Of a stretch of DNA of 64,000 bases, positions 29,867 to 39,103 are shown piece by piece. Below the pieces are notes generated by a model. It was not told where the DNA came from and did not search any database. It worked only from the letters and a program-made list of their open reading frames with translations. The stretch's first letter is position 1; each line of letters begins with the position of its first letter. The stretch lies in the NCBI RefSeq assembly GCF_026626335.1, contig NZ_JAPNTZ010000004.1:248001-312000 (forward strand), read 5' to 3'. The position numbers and the translations under genes are program-made. The stretch comes from Paractinoplanes pyxinae. Lineage in GTDB: Bacteria > Actinomycetota > Actinomycetes > Mycobacteriales > Micromonosporaceae.

Positions 29867-31999
29867 TCAGTTACCGGTCGTGTGACCGGTGATCTCGCCG
29901 ACCTTGGCCAGGGCGGCGTTGGCCTTGGCCACCACGTTGTCCGCGGTGAACCCGAACTGCTCGAAGAGGATCTTGGCGGGGGCGCTCGCGCCGTAGTGCT
30001 CGATGCTCACGGGCTCGCCCGCCTCGCCCAGGATCCTGTCCCAGCTCTGCCGGATGCCGGCCTCGACCGTCACCCGGGCCTTGACGCCGCGGGGCAGAAC
30101 CTGCTGCTGGTACGCGGTGTCCTGCTCGTAGAACCATTCGAGGCACGGCATCGATACCACGCGGGTGGGCGTGCCCTCGGCCTCGAGCCGCTCCTGCGCG
30201 GTGAGGCAGTACTGCACCTCGGAGCCGGTGCCGATGAGGATCACCTTGGGCTCGCCGCCGGTCGCCTCGGAGAGGATGTAGCCGCCGCGCAGGGTGCCCT
30301 CGGCCGACGCGTACTTCGTGCGGTCGATGGTGGGCAGGTTCTGCCGCGACAGGGCCAGGCCGGTCGGGCGGTCCTTGTGCTCGATCGCGCCGCGCCAGGC
30401 GTAGGCGGTCTCGTTGGCGTCGGCCGGGCGCACGATGTCGAGGCCGACGATGGCCCGCAGGGCGGACAGCGTCTCGATCGGCTGGTGCGTCGGGCCGTCC
30501 TCGCCGAGGCCGATCGAGTCGTGCGTCCACACGTAGATGACCGGCAGCTTCATGAGCGCGGACAGGCGTACGGCGCCGCGCATGTAGTCGCTGAAGACCA
30601 GGAACGTGCCGCCGTAGGGGCGGGTCTTGCCGTTGGCCGTGATGCCGTTGAGGACCGAGCCCATGCCGTGCTCACGGATGCCGAAGTGCAGCGTGCGGCC
30701 GTACTCGTTGCCGGGGAAGGCCTTGGTCGCGTACTCGGCCGGGATGAAGGACGGCTCGCCCTTCATCGTGGTGTTGTTGCTCTCGGCCAGGTCGGCCGAA
30801 CCGCCCCACAGCTCGGGCAGCACCGGGGCGAGGGCGTTCAGCACCTGCTGCGACGCGGCCCGGGTGGCCAGGCCCTTGGGGTCGGCCGGGAACTCGGGCA
30901 GCGACTTCTCCCAGCCCTCGGGCAGGGTGTGCGCCGACAGCCGCTCGAACAGCGCCTTGCGCTCCGGGTTGGCCTTGGCCCAGGTCTCGAACTTGGCGTC
31001 CCACTCGGCGTGGGCGGCCTGGCCGCGCTCGACCACCTGGCGGGTGTGCGCGAGGACGTCCTCGGCGACCGCGAACGTCTCGTTCGGGTCGAAGCCCAGG
31101 ATCTGCTTGGTCGCGGCGACCTCGTCGGCGCCCAGGGCCGAGCCGTGGATCTTGCCGGTGTTCTGCTTGTTCGGGGCGGGCCAGCCGATGATCGTACGCA
31201 GGACGATGAACGACGGCTTGTCGGTGACCTTCTTGGCGGCCAGGATCGCGGCGTACAGCGCCTCGACGTCCTCGTGGTACTCGCCGCCCTTGGACGGGTC
31301 GCCCTTGCGCCAGTCCACGTGCTGCACGTGCCAGCCGTAGGCGGCGTAGCGCGCGCCGACGTCCTCGTTCTTGGCGATACGGGTGTCGTCCTCGATGGAG
31401 ATCTCGTTGTCGTCGTAGATCAGCGTGAGGTTGCCGAGCTTCTGCACGCCGGCGATGGCGCTCGACTCGTGGCTGACGCCCTCTTCGATGTCGCCGTCCG
31501 AGCACAGCGCGTACACGTTGTGGTCGAACAGAGAGTCACCGGTGTCGGGCTCGGGGTCGAACAGACCGCGCTCGCGGCGGGCGGCCATGGCCATGCCCAC
31601 CGCGTTGCCGATGCCCTGGCCCAGCGGGCCGGTGGTGACCTCGACGCCGGGGGTGTGCCCGTACTCGGGGTGGCCGGGGGTCAGCGAGTCCCACTGCCGC
31701 AGCGAGGCCAAGTCGTCCAGGGCCAGGCCGAAGCCGTTCAGGTAGAGCTGAATGTAGAGGGTGAGGCTGGAGTGACCACAGGAGAGCACGAAGCGGTCCC
31801 GGCCGGCCCACAGCGGATCGGACGGGTCATGCCGCATGACCCGGTTGAACAGCAGGTAGGCGGCGGGCGCGAGGCTCATCGCCGTTCCGGGATGGCCGTT
31901 GCCGGATTTCTCCACGGCGTCCATGGCCAGGACCCGGACTGTGTCCACCGCTTTGCGGTCTAGGTCGGACCAATTGAGAGCAGGATCTGTGGCAGCCAC
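29867..31999 (-). CDS. tkt: Transketolase
   Basis: This 710-residue thiamine-diphosphate enzyme transfers two-carbon units in the non-oxidative pentose phosphate pathway. Visible motifs are [14 protein letters not shown] (N-terminal catalytic His), the ThDP/Mg binding [14 protein letters not shown] ending in DDN, and the pyrimidine domain GIREHGMGS and [16 protein letters not shown]. The start codon is GTG 31999. It heads tkt-tal and is divergent from ctaB across 255 bp. Confidence 0.98.
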   Translation of the reverse strand: MAATDPALNWSDLDRKAVDTVRVLAMDAVEKSGNGHPGTAMSLAPAAYLLFNRVMRHDPSDPLWAGRDRFVLSCGHSSLTLYIQLYLNGFGLALDDLASLRQWDSLTPGHPEYGHTPGVEVTTGPLGQGIGNAVGMAMAARRERGLFDPEPDTGDSLFDHNVYALCSDGDIEEGVSHESSAIAGVQKLGNLTLIYDDNEISIEDDTRIAKNEDVGARYAAYGWHVQHVDWRKGDPSKGGEYHEDVEALYAAILAAKKVTDKPSFIVLRTIIGWPAPNKQNTGKIHGSALGADEVAATKQILGFDPNETFAVAEDVLAHTRQVVERGQAAHAEWDAKFETWAKANPERKALFERLSAHTLPEGWEKSLPEFPADPKGLATRAASQQVLNALAPVLPELWGGSADLAESNNTTMKGEPSFIPAEYATKAFPGNEYGRTLHFGIREHGMGSVLNGITANGKTRPYGGTFLVFSDYMRGAVRLSALMKLPVIYVWTHDSIGLGEDGPTHQPIETLSALRAIVGLDIVRPADANETAYAWRGAIEHKDRPTGLALSRQNLPTIDRTKYASAEGTLRGGYILSEATGGEPKVILIGTGSEVQYCLTAQERLEAEGTPTRVVSMPCLEWFYEQDTAYQQQVLPRGVKARVTVEAGIRQSWDRILGEAGEPVSIEHYGASAPAKILFEQFGFTADNVVAKANAALAKVGEITGHTTGN

Positions 32000-32032
32000 G
32001 TCGGTTGTGCTCCTCGGGGCATGGATTCGTTG

Positions 32033-32073
32033 AACCTCTTTTGAGGTTGACCCTATCCACTTGGGTTAAACCC
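32033..32073. promoter_or_regulatory. Two palindromes in the tkt-ctaB divergent region
   Basis: AACCTC-TTTT-GAGGTT (32033-32048) and GGGTT-A-AACCC (32063-32073) lie within 75 bp of the tkt start, in a region of locally reduced GC. They are possible operators for tkt; the binding protein is unknown. Confidence 0.35.
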
Positions 32074-32254
32074 GCGCCCGGGGAACGCCCGAGGCCCATA
32101 CGCTGAGAGCGGACACGCGACGTGTGACGCCGTGCACCCGGCAAGGGTCGCCGGAGCAGCGGAGATGGCTGAGCGTAGGCTGTCCGGGCGTGCCGCCGGC
32201 TGGCGCCGGAACGGTCGTGGAATGCCTAGTGCCGAAGCCGGAAGGTGGCAGTCC

Positions 32255-33214
32255 GTGAGCATGATCACCGAGCGTCCCGTTCCCGAACGGGCGGTCGGCG
32301 TTACGGAGCGCACCGCGGACGCGGTTCCTCCCAAGACGCGTCGCGATCTCGTAGGCCTGTTGCGCGCCTACCTGGCGCTGACCAAGCCGCAGATCGTCGA
32401 ACTGCTCCTGGTGACCACCGTCCCGACCATGATGGTCGCGGCCGGCGGGTGGCCTGACCTGCGCACTCTCGCCGTCGTGCTGATCGGCGGGGCGATGGCG
32501 GGCGGCGCCGCGAGCGCGCTCAACTGCTACATCGACCGCGACATCGACCAGGTCATGCGGCGCACCAAGCGGCGGCCGCTGCCGGCCAACGCCGTCACCC
32601 CGCGCTCCGTGCTGATCTTCGGGCTGAGCATGGCCGTGATCTCGGTCGCGCTGATGGCCGTCTTCACCAACTGGCTGGCCACCGCGCTCACCGCGGGCGC
32701 CATCTTCTACTACGACGTCGTCTACACGCTGTGGCTGAAGCGGCGCACCCCGGCCAACACGTTCTGGGGCGGCATCTGCGGCTCGGCGCCCGTGATCATC
32801 GGCTGGGCCGCCGTGACCGGCTCGGTGTCGGCGCTGGGATGGGCGCTATTTGCGGTTGTCTTCTTTTGGCAGATGCCGCACTTCTACGCGCTCGCCATCA
32901 AGTACAAGGACGACTACGCCCGCGCCGGCGTCCCGATGCTGCCGGTCGTCCGCTCGGCCGGGCGGGTCAACTTCGAGATCGTCCTCTACACCGTGCTCAC
33001 CGTGGCCGCCTCGCTCGTGGCCTGGCCGCTGGGTCTGGGGCTGATCTACGGCATCACCGCTATCGCCACCGGCGTGGCCTTCCTGGCCGAGGCGGTGCTG
33101 CTCGTGAGGCGGTCGCGGGCCGGGCAGGCGCTCAAGCCGATGCGGCTGTTCCACTGGTCCATCACCTACCTGACGATCCTGTTCATCGCCGTGGCGGTGG
33201 ACGCGCTCGTCTGA
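32255..33214 (+). CDS. ctaB: Protoheme IX farnesyltransferase (heme O synthase)
   Basis: This 319-residue UbiA-family membrane prenyltransferase has about nine transmembrane helices and makes heme O for cytochrome oxidase. The first Asp-rich motif is [21 protein letters not shown], and the second conserved loop carries [24 protein letters not shown] 32255 is chosen because GAAGG lies about 10 nt upstream; ATG 32261 is the alternative and a longer upstream frame lacks homology. The final codons (V-D-A-L-V-stop) form the first unit of a 24-bp tandem repeat. ctaA, for the next step, lies 2.7 kb away on the opposite strand. Confidence 0.95.
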   Translation: MSMITERPVPERAVGVTERTADAVPPKTRRDLVGLLRAYLALTKPQIVELLLVTTVPTMMVAAGGWPDLRTLAVVLIGGAMAGGAASALNCYIDRDIDQVMRRTKRRPLPANAVTPRSVLIFGLSMAVISVALMAVFTNWLATALTAGAIFYYDVVYTLWLKRRTPANTFWGGICGSAPVIIGWAAVTGSVSALGWALFAVVFFWQMPHFYALAIKYKDDYARAGVPMLPVVRSAGRVNFEIVLYTVLTVAASLVAWPLGLGLIYGITAIATGVAFLAEAVLLVRRSRAGQALKPMRLFHWSITYLTILFIAVAVDALV

Positions 33215-33310
33215 GTCCTCGCTGACGCGCTCGTCCGAGCCTTTGCTGACGCGCTCGTCCGAGCCTTTGCTGACGCGCTCGTCCGAGCTTTTGCTGACGC
33301 GCCGCGCGCG
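33197..33310 (+). repeat. 24-bp tandem repeat starting in the ctaB 3' end
   Basis: Units start at 33197, 33221, 33245 and 33269, with a partial unit at 33293. The core is GACGCGCTCGTCCGAG. The first unit is the last five ctaB codons plus the stop (GACGCGCTCGTCTGA). In later copies TGA has become CGA. Units 2-4 are almost identical. Confidence 0.9.
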
Positions 33311-33730
33311 CCCGCCCGCTGACCGCGGACCGGGCGCGCGTTGCCGTTTCCGGGCTCGCGGGCTCGAGCGGGCGCCGGCGGCCGAGTGCGACGTTTCGGC
33401 GGGCTTGATTGTTGCGTCACGGCGCGTGCCACTTTTCGGGACGCGGCACAAGGGTGCGGCTGCGTGCCGGTCTCCTCGGCGGGCGTACGGGACGGTGCGG
33501 GAGGGGGCCGGACGTCAGCCCAGGGTCACCGGCGTCGCACAACGCGACCGAATTCGCCGCATTCGCGGTTACGGAAGGTCACTCAATAGATGGAAACCTG
33601 TGGATGCGGGTAAATCGGGCAAACCAATTTAATTGGGAAGTGTCCAGAGGTTAAACCCGCAGGTAATTCCCCTCACAAAAGGCAGGTGGAGGTACTTGCC
33701 TCTGCACGTGCAGTGCTTACTCTTCCGTTC
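33215..33730 (+). other. 516-bp intergenic interval after ctaB
   Basis: I see no gene here. The first part is the 24-bp tandem array. Base composition then changes to a noticeably AT-richer tract (about 33540-33680) holding a 13-bp palindrome CCAATT-T-AATTGG (33624-33636). The promoter of the 97-residue gene follows. Confidence 0.55.
33696..33723 (+). promoter_or_regulatory. Promoter with palindromic operator in the spacer
   Basis: The -35 TTGCCT (33696-33701) and -10 TACTCT (33718-33723) are 16 bp apart and the ATG follows 7 nt later, so the transcript is probably leaderless. The spacer contains a perfect 12-bp palindrome CTGCACGTGCAG (33702-33713), well placed for a repressor to block RNA polymerase. 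Confidence 0.6.
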
Positions 33731-34024
33731 ATGGCTCAAGGTTCCGATACGACACTGACCGCGGGGATCAAGTCCTTCGCCGCCGGCCACGGTGGTGCCA
33801 AGGCGGTCATCGAGTACGTCGGCAAGCGTGGTGCCCGCATTGTTCTCGTCGGTGAGGACGGCGAGTGGTCCGACCAGTTCGCCGACGACACCAGCACCGC
33901 CCGCAAGGCTTGTGAGATCGCCGGCGTCGAGGTGGAGAACGAGTGGGAGCGCGAGCTCATGGAGCAGATGCGCCCCAGCAACGACCTGTGGCGCTCGATG
34001 TCGCGCCGGAGCATGGCCCGCTGA
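33731..34024 (+). CDS. Small conserved actinobacterial protein of unknown function
   Basis: This 97-residue soluble acidic-basic protein begins MAQGSDTTLTAGIKSFAAGHGG and ends in a basic RSMSRRSMAR tail. It has an alpha/beta pattern with a central strand ARIVLVGEDGEWSDQF. It appears to belong to a small conserved family in related actinobacteria, but I cannot name a function. It is leaderless from the promoter at 33696-33723 and is followed 1 bp later by the ATP-grasp frame, so the two may be expressed together. Confidence 0.75.
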   Translation: MAQGSDTTLTAGIKSFAAGHGGAKAVIEYVGKRGARIVLVGEDGEWSDQFADDTSTARKACEIAGVEVENEWERELMEQMRPSNDLWRSMSRRSMAR

Positions 34025-34025
34025 G

Positions 34026-34931
34026 TTGACCGCTGCTTTCCCTACTCCAGCGACCCGGGAGCGATCCCGGGTCGCTCTCGTTACGTGCGAGATCTTCCCG
34101 GACCTGTGGGAGGGTGACTTCCCGCTGCGCGACGCTCTGCGCTCGCGCGGCGTCGAGGTGGACGCCGTCGGCTGGGCCGACGCCGGGGCCGACTGGGACT
34201 CGTACGACCTGGCGGTGATCCGCTCGCCCTGGGACTACGTGGCCCGGCGCGACCAGTTCGTGGCCTGGGCGCACAGCGTGCCCCGCCTGCTCAACCCGGC
34301 CGGCGTGCTCGAGTGGAACACCGACAAGCGCTACCTGGCCGAGCTGGCCAACGCGGGCCTGCCGGTCACCCCGACCGAGTTCGTCGGCCCCGGCGAGCAG
34401 TGGGAGCCGCCGGCCGACGGCGAGTGGGTTGTGAAGCCCACGGTCAGCGCGGGCAGCCAGGACACGGGCCGCTACCGGCTTCCCGCCCAGCAAGCGCTGG
34501 CCGAGGCCCACGTGACCCGCCTGACCGCCGCGGGCCGCACGGCGATGATCCAGCCGTACCTGGCCGCGGTCGACGAGACCGGCGAGACCGCGCTCATCTA
34601 CCTGCCGGACGCCGGCGGCGCGCTGACCTACAGCCACGCCATCCGCAAGGGCGCGATGCTGACCGGCCCCGACGAGGGCGCGATCGCCCCCGGCAGCGAG
34701 CGGATCGACCCCCGCACCGCGACCGCCGCCGAGCGTGCGGTGGCCGAGCGGGTGCTCGAGGCCGTTCCGGGCGGCGCCGGGCGCCTGCTCTACGCCCGGA
34801 TCGACCTGATTCCCGGCTCCGACGGCAGCCCGCTGCTGGTCGAGCTCGAGCTGACCGAGCCCACCCTGTTCCTGAAAGAGGGCGGCGACGCGGCCGACCG
34901 CCTGGCCGAAGCCGTCATCGCCCGCCTCTGA
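34026..34931 (+). CDS. ATP-grasp domain protein
   Basis: This protein of about 301 residues is related to ATP-grasp carboxylate-amine ligases. It has an N-terminal Rossmann-like region (RVALVTCEIFPDLWEGD; VIRSPWDYVARRDQF; LEWNTDKRYLAEL), an ATP-binding Lys in WVVKPTVSAGSQDTGRY, a Q-P-Y-L hinge and the metal-binding LYARIDLIPGSDGSPLLVELELTEPTLF. The W-D-Y and NTDKRYL motifs resemble glutathione-synthetase/RimK-like enzymes and cycloserine-pathway cyclo-ligases; the substrate is unknown. The start is taken at TTG 34026, 1 bp after the small gene's stop, because no ATG or GTG is suitably placed. Confidence 0.8.
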   Translation: MTAAFPTPATRERSRVALVTCEIFPDLWEGDFPLRDALRSRGVEVDAVGWADAGADWDSYDLAVIRSPWDYVARRDQFVAWAHSVPRLLNPAGVLEWNTDKRYLAELANAGLPVTPTEFVGPGEQWEPPADGEWVVKPTVSAGSQDTGRYRLPAQQALAEAHVTRLTAAGRTAMIQPYLAAVDETGETALIYLPDAGGALTYSHAIRKGAMLTGPDEGAIAPGSERIDPRTATAAERAVAERVLEAVPGGAGRLLYARIDLIPGSDGSPLLVELELTEPTLFLKEGGDAADRLAEAVIARL

Positions 34932-35085
34932 CCGCCCGATTAAACAGCCGGCGGTCCGGGGGGCCGCTCGCGTCGACAGTCGGCGGCCGGAAGACCGCTC
35001 GCGGACAGCCGTGGGCAGGGGACGGCTCGCGTCGACGGCCGGCGGCCGGGGGGACCGCTCGCGCGGACGGGTGGTGGCCGGAGAG
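34929..35085 (+). repeat. About 31-bp degenerate tandem repeat after the ATP-grasp gene
   Basis: Units of 29-32 bp start at 34949, 34981, 35010 and 35040 with consensus CGGCGGCCGGGGGACCGCTC followed by GCG-GACAGC. The sequence beginning at the TGA of the ATP-grasp gene (34929) resembles a partial unit, ending in ACAGC like the others. Confidence 0.7.
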
Positions 35086-35580
35086 AGAAGAAGAAGACCA
35101 CCACCCGCGCGCTGATGGGTCCGGTGTGACGGCCGCGCAGAGACACCGGGGAACGACCGCCGCACTTTGTGGGTGCCGCGTATAGAACCAGCTCCTTCCT
35201 GCTGAGGCGTGCGAACAGAACGCCGGCAGCGCCGCGCGACCGGACGACAACGGTCGCGGCAGGCGGGCACGGCGCGGAGTGACGAGTGGGACGGGTGGCG
35301 TCCGGCGAGCCGTTCTCGGTGGGGATTCCGGGCCGCCGGCTCGCGGCGGACGCCACCCCTTCGGCAGGGCTCGCGGGAGCCGCTTCGCTTGACGAATGCG
35401 AGCGACAACCCTGCCGGGTCTGGGGCGGCCGGGCGGGATCAGGCGGGCGGCGCCGGATGGGCGGGCTCAGGCGGCGTGGCGCCGGTGGTAACCGTGCGGC
35501 GTGGGGGAGTGGTGGGGCTCGTGTGTGGCATGGGGACAGCGTGCCGAACCGGGCCGATCAAAGGTGGACCGATGTTTTTT

Positions 35581-35608
35581 CTGTGGACGACACGCCGGTT
35601 GTCCACAG
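35581..35608. promoter_or_regulatory. Inverted pair of DnaA-box-like sequences
   Basis: TTGTCCACA (35599-35607) equals the actinobacterial DnaA-box consensus, and TGTGGACGA (35582-35590) is the opposite-strand box with one mismatch. They are the arms of a perfect inverted repeat CTGTGGAC-N12-GTCCACAG preceded by a T6 run. No replication genes are nearby, so this is not obviously an origin. Confidence 0.5.
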
Positions 35609-35646
35609 GCCCAGTGCCCGCAAGCCCAGGTCAGAGCGTTTCGTTC

Positions 35647-35870
35647 GTGGCCGTGCGGGGGCGGAAAGCTTGGCTCGGCGACGAAACGGGGCCGCCTCCG
35701 ATATGGCCGTCCGGGGGCGGAAAGGCTTGGCTCGGCGACGAAACGGGGCCGCCTCCGATATGGCCGTCCGGGGGCGGAAAGGCTTGGCTCGGCGGCGAAA
35801 GCGGGCGGCTCGAGCGGCCGCGTCCGGCATGGCCGTCCGAGGGGGAGCCTGGCGCAGCGGCGAAAGTCGG
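35647..35870 (+). repeat. 57-bp tandem repeat upstream of the ctaA 3' end
   Basis: Copies begin at 35647 (56 bp, one base short), 35703, 35760 and 35829. The unit begins ATGGCCGTCCGGGGGCGGAA and ends GGGGCCGCCTCCGAT. Units at 35703 and 35760 match over most of their length; the fourth is separated by a 12-bp insertion and diverges. The unit is a multiple of three, so both strands show 19-residue periodic translations, but these have no start, ribosome-binding site or family resemblance. Confidence 0.9.
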
Positions 35871-35895
35871 CGGCGTCAGTTGGGCGTGGAGCGGG

Positions 35896-36849
35896 TCAGC
35901 GGGCTGTGGCGACCGGCTGCTCGGCGGCTGAGCCGAGGGTCGGCTCGCCGGCGGGGGCGGCGGCTGCGGGCACGTCGGGGCGGGCGCGCAGCGACCACAC
36001 GACGGCCAGCGTGGACGTCCAGACCAGGGCCGCGCCGAGCATGTGGGCGCCGACCAGCAGGACCGGCAGGTGGGTGAAGTACTGCACGAAGCCGATCAGC
36101 CCCTGGCCCAGCTCGACCGCCAGCAGCACCACGGCCGCGCGGACGGTGGCCGCGGGCGCCTTCACCGCACGCAGCGCGAAGATCAGCGCCACGGTCAGGC
36201 CGATCAGCAGGAACACCACGTCGGCGTGGGCCTGCGAGACCGTGGCCGGGTCGAGGCCGTTGCGCTTGGCGTCCTCGTCGCCGGCGTGGGGGCCGCTGCC
36301 GGTCACCACCACGCCCAGGGCGATCACCGCCGCGCTGACCGCCGACAGGATCCACACCAGGTGGTTGATCGGGCGCGGGACCAGCGGCACCGGCTTTCCG
36401 TCGCCCTCGGCGGCGCGCTTCCACAACGCGTACGCGAAAGCGATGATCACGATCGAGATGAGGAAGTGGATGCCGACCACCCACGGGTTCAGGTCGGTCA
36501 GCACCGTGATGCCGCCCACCACCGCCTGCAGCGGGATGTAGAGCAGCACCGCGATCGCCAGCAGCACCCGAGCCCGGCGGCGCGGCTTCTCCAGCAGCGC
36601 GGCGATCACGCAGGCGACGGCGATGATGCCGAGGGCGAACGTGAGCATCCGGTTGCCGAACTCGATCACGCCGTGCACGCCCATCTCGGCGGTCGTCGTG
36701 TACGAGCTGTCGGTGCACCGGGGCCAGGTGGGGCAGCCGAGACCCGAACCGGTGAGACGAACCGCCGCACCGGTGACGACAAGCGCGACGTTGGCGATCA
36801 GGGACGCCAAGGCCAGGGGGCGCAGCGGCAGGAATCTCACCTCTGGCAT
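35896..36849 (-). CDS. ctaA: Heme A synthase
   Basis: This 317-residue membrane protein has eight transmembrane helices in two four-helix halves. It oxidises the C8 methyl of heme O to the formyl group of heme A. Seen are the first-loop Cys pair (TGSGLGCPTWPRCTDSS), the heme-ligand His in GVHGVIEFGNRM, and paired His in NPWVVGIHFLIS, SQAHADVVF and VLLVGAHMLGAALV. The tail of about 30 residues is Pro/Ala-rich. It is divergent from sufR, as in many actinobacteria, and works with ctaB to supply cytochrome aa3 oxidase. Confidence 0.94.
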   Translation of the reverse strand: MPEVRFLPLRPLALASLIANVALVVTGAAVRLTGSGLGCPTWPRCTDSSYTTTAEMGVHGVIEFGNRMLTFALGIIAVACVIAALLEKPRRRARVLLAIAVLLYIPLQAVVGGITVLTDLNPWVVGIHFLISIVIIAFAYALWKRAAEGDGKPVPLVPRPINHLVWILSAVSAAVIALGVVVTGSGPHAGDEDAKRNGLDPATVSQAHADVVFLLIGLTVALIFALRAVKAPAATVRAAVVLLAVELGQGLIGFVQYFTHLPVLLVGAHMLGAALVWTSTLAVVWSLRARPDVPAAAAPAGEPTLGSAAEQPVATAR

Positions 36850-36943
36850 CGTACGCAGGCAATTGATCTTGTTTGGAAGGGCCCGCGAGCAGCGGTGGCA
36901 TGGATCACCGGGGGGTCGGTTTGCAGGGCTCCGCCGAAATACG

Positions 36944-36949
36944 TAACGT
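36944..36949 (+). promoter_or_regulatory. -10 box of the suf operon
   Basis: TAACGT lies 7 nt before the GTG of sufR at 36957 with no ribosome-binding site, suggesting a leaderless start. It overlaps the small palindrome AACGTT, a possible part of a SufR autoregulatory site. Confidence 0.5.
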
Positions 36950-36956
36950 TGTCGTA

Positions 36957-37682
36957 GTGAAAAACGAGGTGCAGATCCGGAGCGGAGTGGTGGCGTCGCC
37001 CACCGCTTCCGACGGACGTACCCGTGACCGGGTCGCCCAGCTCTTGCTCGAGCGGGGTTCGGCCACCGCGGCCGAGCTCGGCGCCGAGCTGAGCCTGAGC
37101 CCGGCGGCGATCCGCAAGCACCTCGACGCGATGCTGGCCGACCAGCTGGTCGAGACCCGCGAGGTCCGCAACACCGGCCCGCGCGGCCGGGGTCGCCCGG
37201 CCAAGGCGTTCGCGCTCACCGTGGCCGCCCGGGAAGATCTCAACCCGCACTTCTACGACGGTATCGCGACCGCCGCGCTGCGCTGGATCCAGCAGCACCA
37301 CGGGTCCGAGGCCGTCACCGCCTTCGCGTCGTCCCAGGTCGTCGCGCTCGAGGAACGCTGCCGGGCCGCTCTGCTCGAGGCCGGCGACGACCCCATCGCG
37401 CGGGCGGAGGCGCTCGCCGAGGCGCTCACCGCCGAGGGCTACGCTGCCAACGCGACCGTGATCGCGTCGGGCGGCCAGCTGTGCCAGCATTCCTGCCCGG
37501 TGGCGCACGTGGCCGCCGAGTTCCCTCAGCTGTGCGACGCCGAGACCGAGGTTATTTCCCGCCTCATCGGCACCCACGTGCAGCGTCTCGCCACCATCGC
37601 GCACGGAGACAGGGTGTGCACCACGCATATTCCTGCCCCCACACGTGTAACGCCAGCAACCACGGTTAGGACAGATACATGA
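36957..37682 (+). CDS. sufR: SUF operon repressor SufR (Fe-S-sensing HTH)
   Basis: This 241-residue regulator has an N-terminal winged HTH (residues about 20-75; [35 protein letters not shown] contains the recognition helix) and a C-terminal half with a Cys set around [25 protein letters not shown] that fits a sensory [4Fe-4S] cluster. SufR represses the suf genes when Fe-S supply is adequate. The GTG 36957 start follows the -10 by 7 nt. Its TGA overlaps the sufB ATG (ATGA), so it is the first gene of the operon. Confidence 0.92.
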   Translation: MKNEVQIRSGVVASPTASDGRTRDRVAQLLLERGSATAAELGAELSLSPAAIRKHLDAMLADQLVETREVRNTGPRGRGRPAKAFALTVAAREDLNPHFYDGIATAALRWIQQHHGSEAVTAFASSQVVALEERCRAALLEAGDDPIARAEALAEALTAEGYAANATVIASGGQLCQHSCPVAHVAAEFPQLCDAETEVISRLIGTHVQRLATIAHGDRVCTTHIPAPTRVTPATTVRTDT

Positions 37683-39100
37683 CCGACCAGATCGTCAGCC
37701 AGGAAGAGCACCTCGCCGCCCTGGGCAAGTACGAGTACGGCTGGGCCGACGCCGACGTCGCGGGGGCCGCGGCGCAGCGTGGCCTGTCCGAGGCCGTGGT
37801 GCGCGACATCTCCGCGAAGAAGAACGAGCCCGAGTGGATGCTCAACCTGCGGCTCAAGGGTCTTCGCCTGTTCGACCGCAAGCCCATGCCGAACTGGGGC
37901 GCCGACCTCACCGGCATCGACTTCCAGAACATCAAGTACTTCGTGCGCTCGACCGAGAAACAGGCCACGAGCTGGGAAGAGCTGCCCGAGGACATCAAGG
38001 CCACGTACGACAAGCTGGGCATCCCCGAGGCCGAGAAGCAGCGCCTCGTGGCCGGCGTCGCGGCTCAGTACGAGTCCGAGGTCGTCTACCACGCCATCCG
38101 TGAGGACCTGGAGGAGCAGGGCGTCCTGTTCCTGGACACCGACACGGCGCTCAAGGAGCACCCGGAGATCTTCCAGGAGTACTTCGGCACCGTGATCCCG
38201 GTCGGCGACAACAAGTTCGCCGCGCTCAACACCTCGGTGTGGTCGGGTGGCTCCTTCATCTACGTGCCGAAGGGCGTGCACGTCGACATCCCGCTGCAGG
38301 CCTACTTCCGGATCAACACCGAGAACATGGGCCAGTTCGAGCGGACGCTGATCATCGCCGACGAGGGCAGCTACGTGCACTACGTCGAGGGCTGCACGGC
38401 GCCGATCTACTCGTCCGACTCGCTGCACTCCGCGGTCGTCGAGATCGTCGTCAAGAAGAACGCCCGGGTGCGGTACACGACCATCCAGAACTGGTCGAAC
38501 AACGTCTACAACCTGGTCACCAAGCGCGCCACCTGCGAAGAGGGCGCGACCATGGAGTGGATCGACGGCAACATCGGCTCCAAGGTGACCATGAAGTACC
38601 CGGCCGTCTACATGACCGGCCCGCACGCCAAGGGCGAGGTGCTGTCGATCGCCATGGCCGGCGAGGGCCAGCACCAGGACTCGGGCGCCAAGATGGTGCA
38701 CGCCGCGCCGCACACCTCCTCGACCATCGTGTCGAAGTCGATCGCCCGGGGCGGCGGCCGCACCTCGTACCGCGGCCTCGTACAGGTGCTGGAGGGCTCG
38801 TCGTCCTCCAAGAGCACGGTCAAGTGCGACGCACTCCTGGTCGACACCATCAGCCGCTCGGACACCTACCCTTACGTCGACATCCGCGAGGACGACGTGG
38901 CGATGGGGCACGAGGCGACCGTCTCCAAGGTCTCCGAGGACCAGCTCTTCTACCTGATGAGCCGCGGTCTGACCGAGGACGAGGCGATGGCGATGATCGT
39001 GCGTGGCTTCATCGAGCCGATCGCCAAGGAACTGCCGATGGAGTACGCCCTCGAACTGAACCGTCTCATTGAGCTCCAGATGGAAGGCGCGGTCGGCTAA
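37679..39100 (+). CDS. sufB: Fe-S cluster assembly scaffold SufB
   Basis: This 473-residue core subunit of the SufBCD scaffold has the conserved [31 protein letters not shown] segment, the beta-helix core, [19 protein letters not shown] with the Cys used for sulfur acceptance, and the C-terminal SufC-binding helices ([24 protein letters not shown]). No intein is present, unlike the SufB of some mycobacteria. It is coupled to sufR by ATGA. Confidence 0.97.
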   Translation: MTDQIVSQEEHLAALGKYEYGWADADVAGAAAQRGLSEAVVRDISAKKNEPEWMLNLRLKGLRLFDRKPMPNWGADLTGIDFQNIKYFVRSTEKQATSWEELPEDIKATYDKLGIPEAEKQRLVAGVAAQYESEVVYHAIREDLEEQGVLFLDTDTALKEHPEIFQEYFGTVIPVGDNKFAALNTSVWSGGSFIYVPKGVHVDIPLQAYFRINTENMGQFERTLIIADEGSYVHYVEGCTAPIYSSDSLHSAVVEIVVKKNARVRYTTIQNWSNNVYNLVTKRATCEEGATMEWIDGNIGSKVTMKYPAVYMTGPHAKGEVLSIAMAGEGQHQDSGAKMVHAAPHTSSTIVSKSIARGGGRTSYRGLVQVLEGSSSSKSTVKCDALLVDTISRSDTYPYVDIREDDVAMGHEATVSKVSEDQLFYLMSRGLTEDEAMAMIVRGFIEPIAKELPMEYALELNRLIELQMEGAVG

Positions 39101-39103
39101 CCG

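Larger units (their letters stand above)
34932..35895 (+). other. 964-bp gene-free interval between the ATP-grasp gene and ctaA
   Basis: No credible gene is seen. Open frames across the interval are low-complexity Arg/Gly/Ala translations of repeats. Contents are the 31-bp array (34929-35085), an inverted pair of DnaA-box-like 9-mers (35581-35608) and the 57-bp array (35647-35870). Confidence 0.6.

Noticed and set aside
35286-36077. Possible coding frames across the 57-bp array (both strands)
   Set aside because: The translations are Arg/Gly/Ala-rich and periodic only because the unit is a multiple of three. The plus frame runs into ctaA antisense; no start signals are seen.
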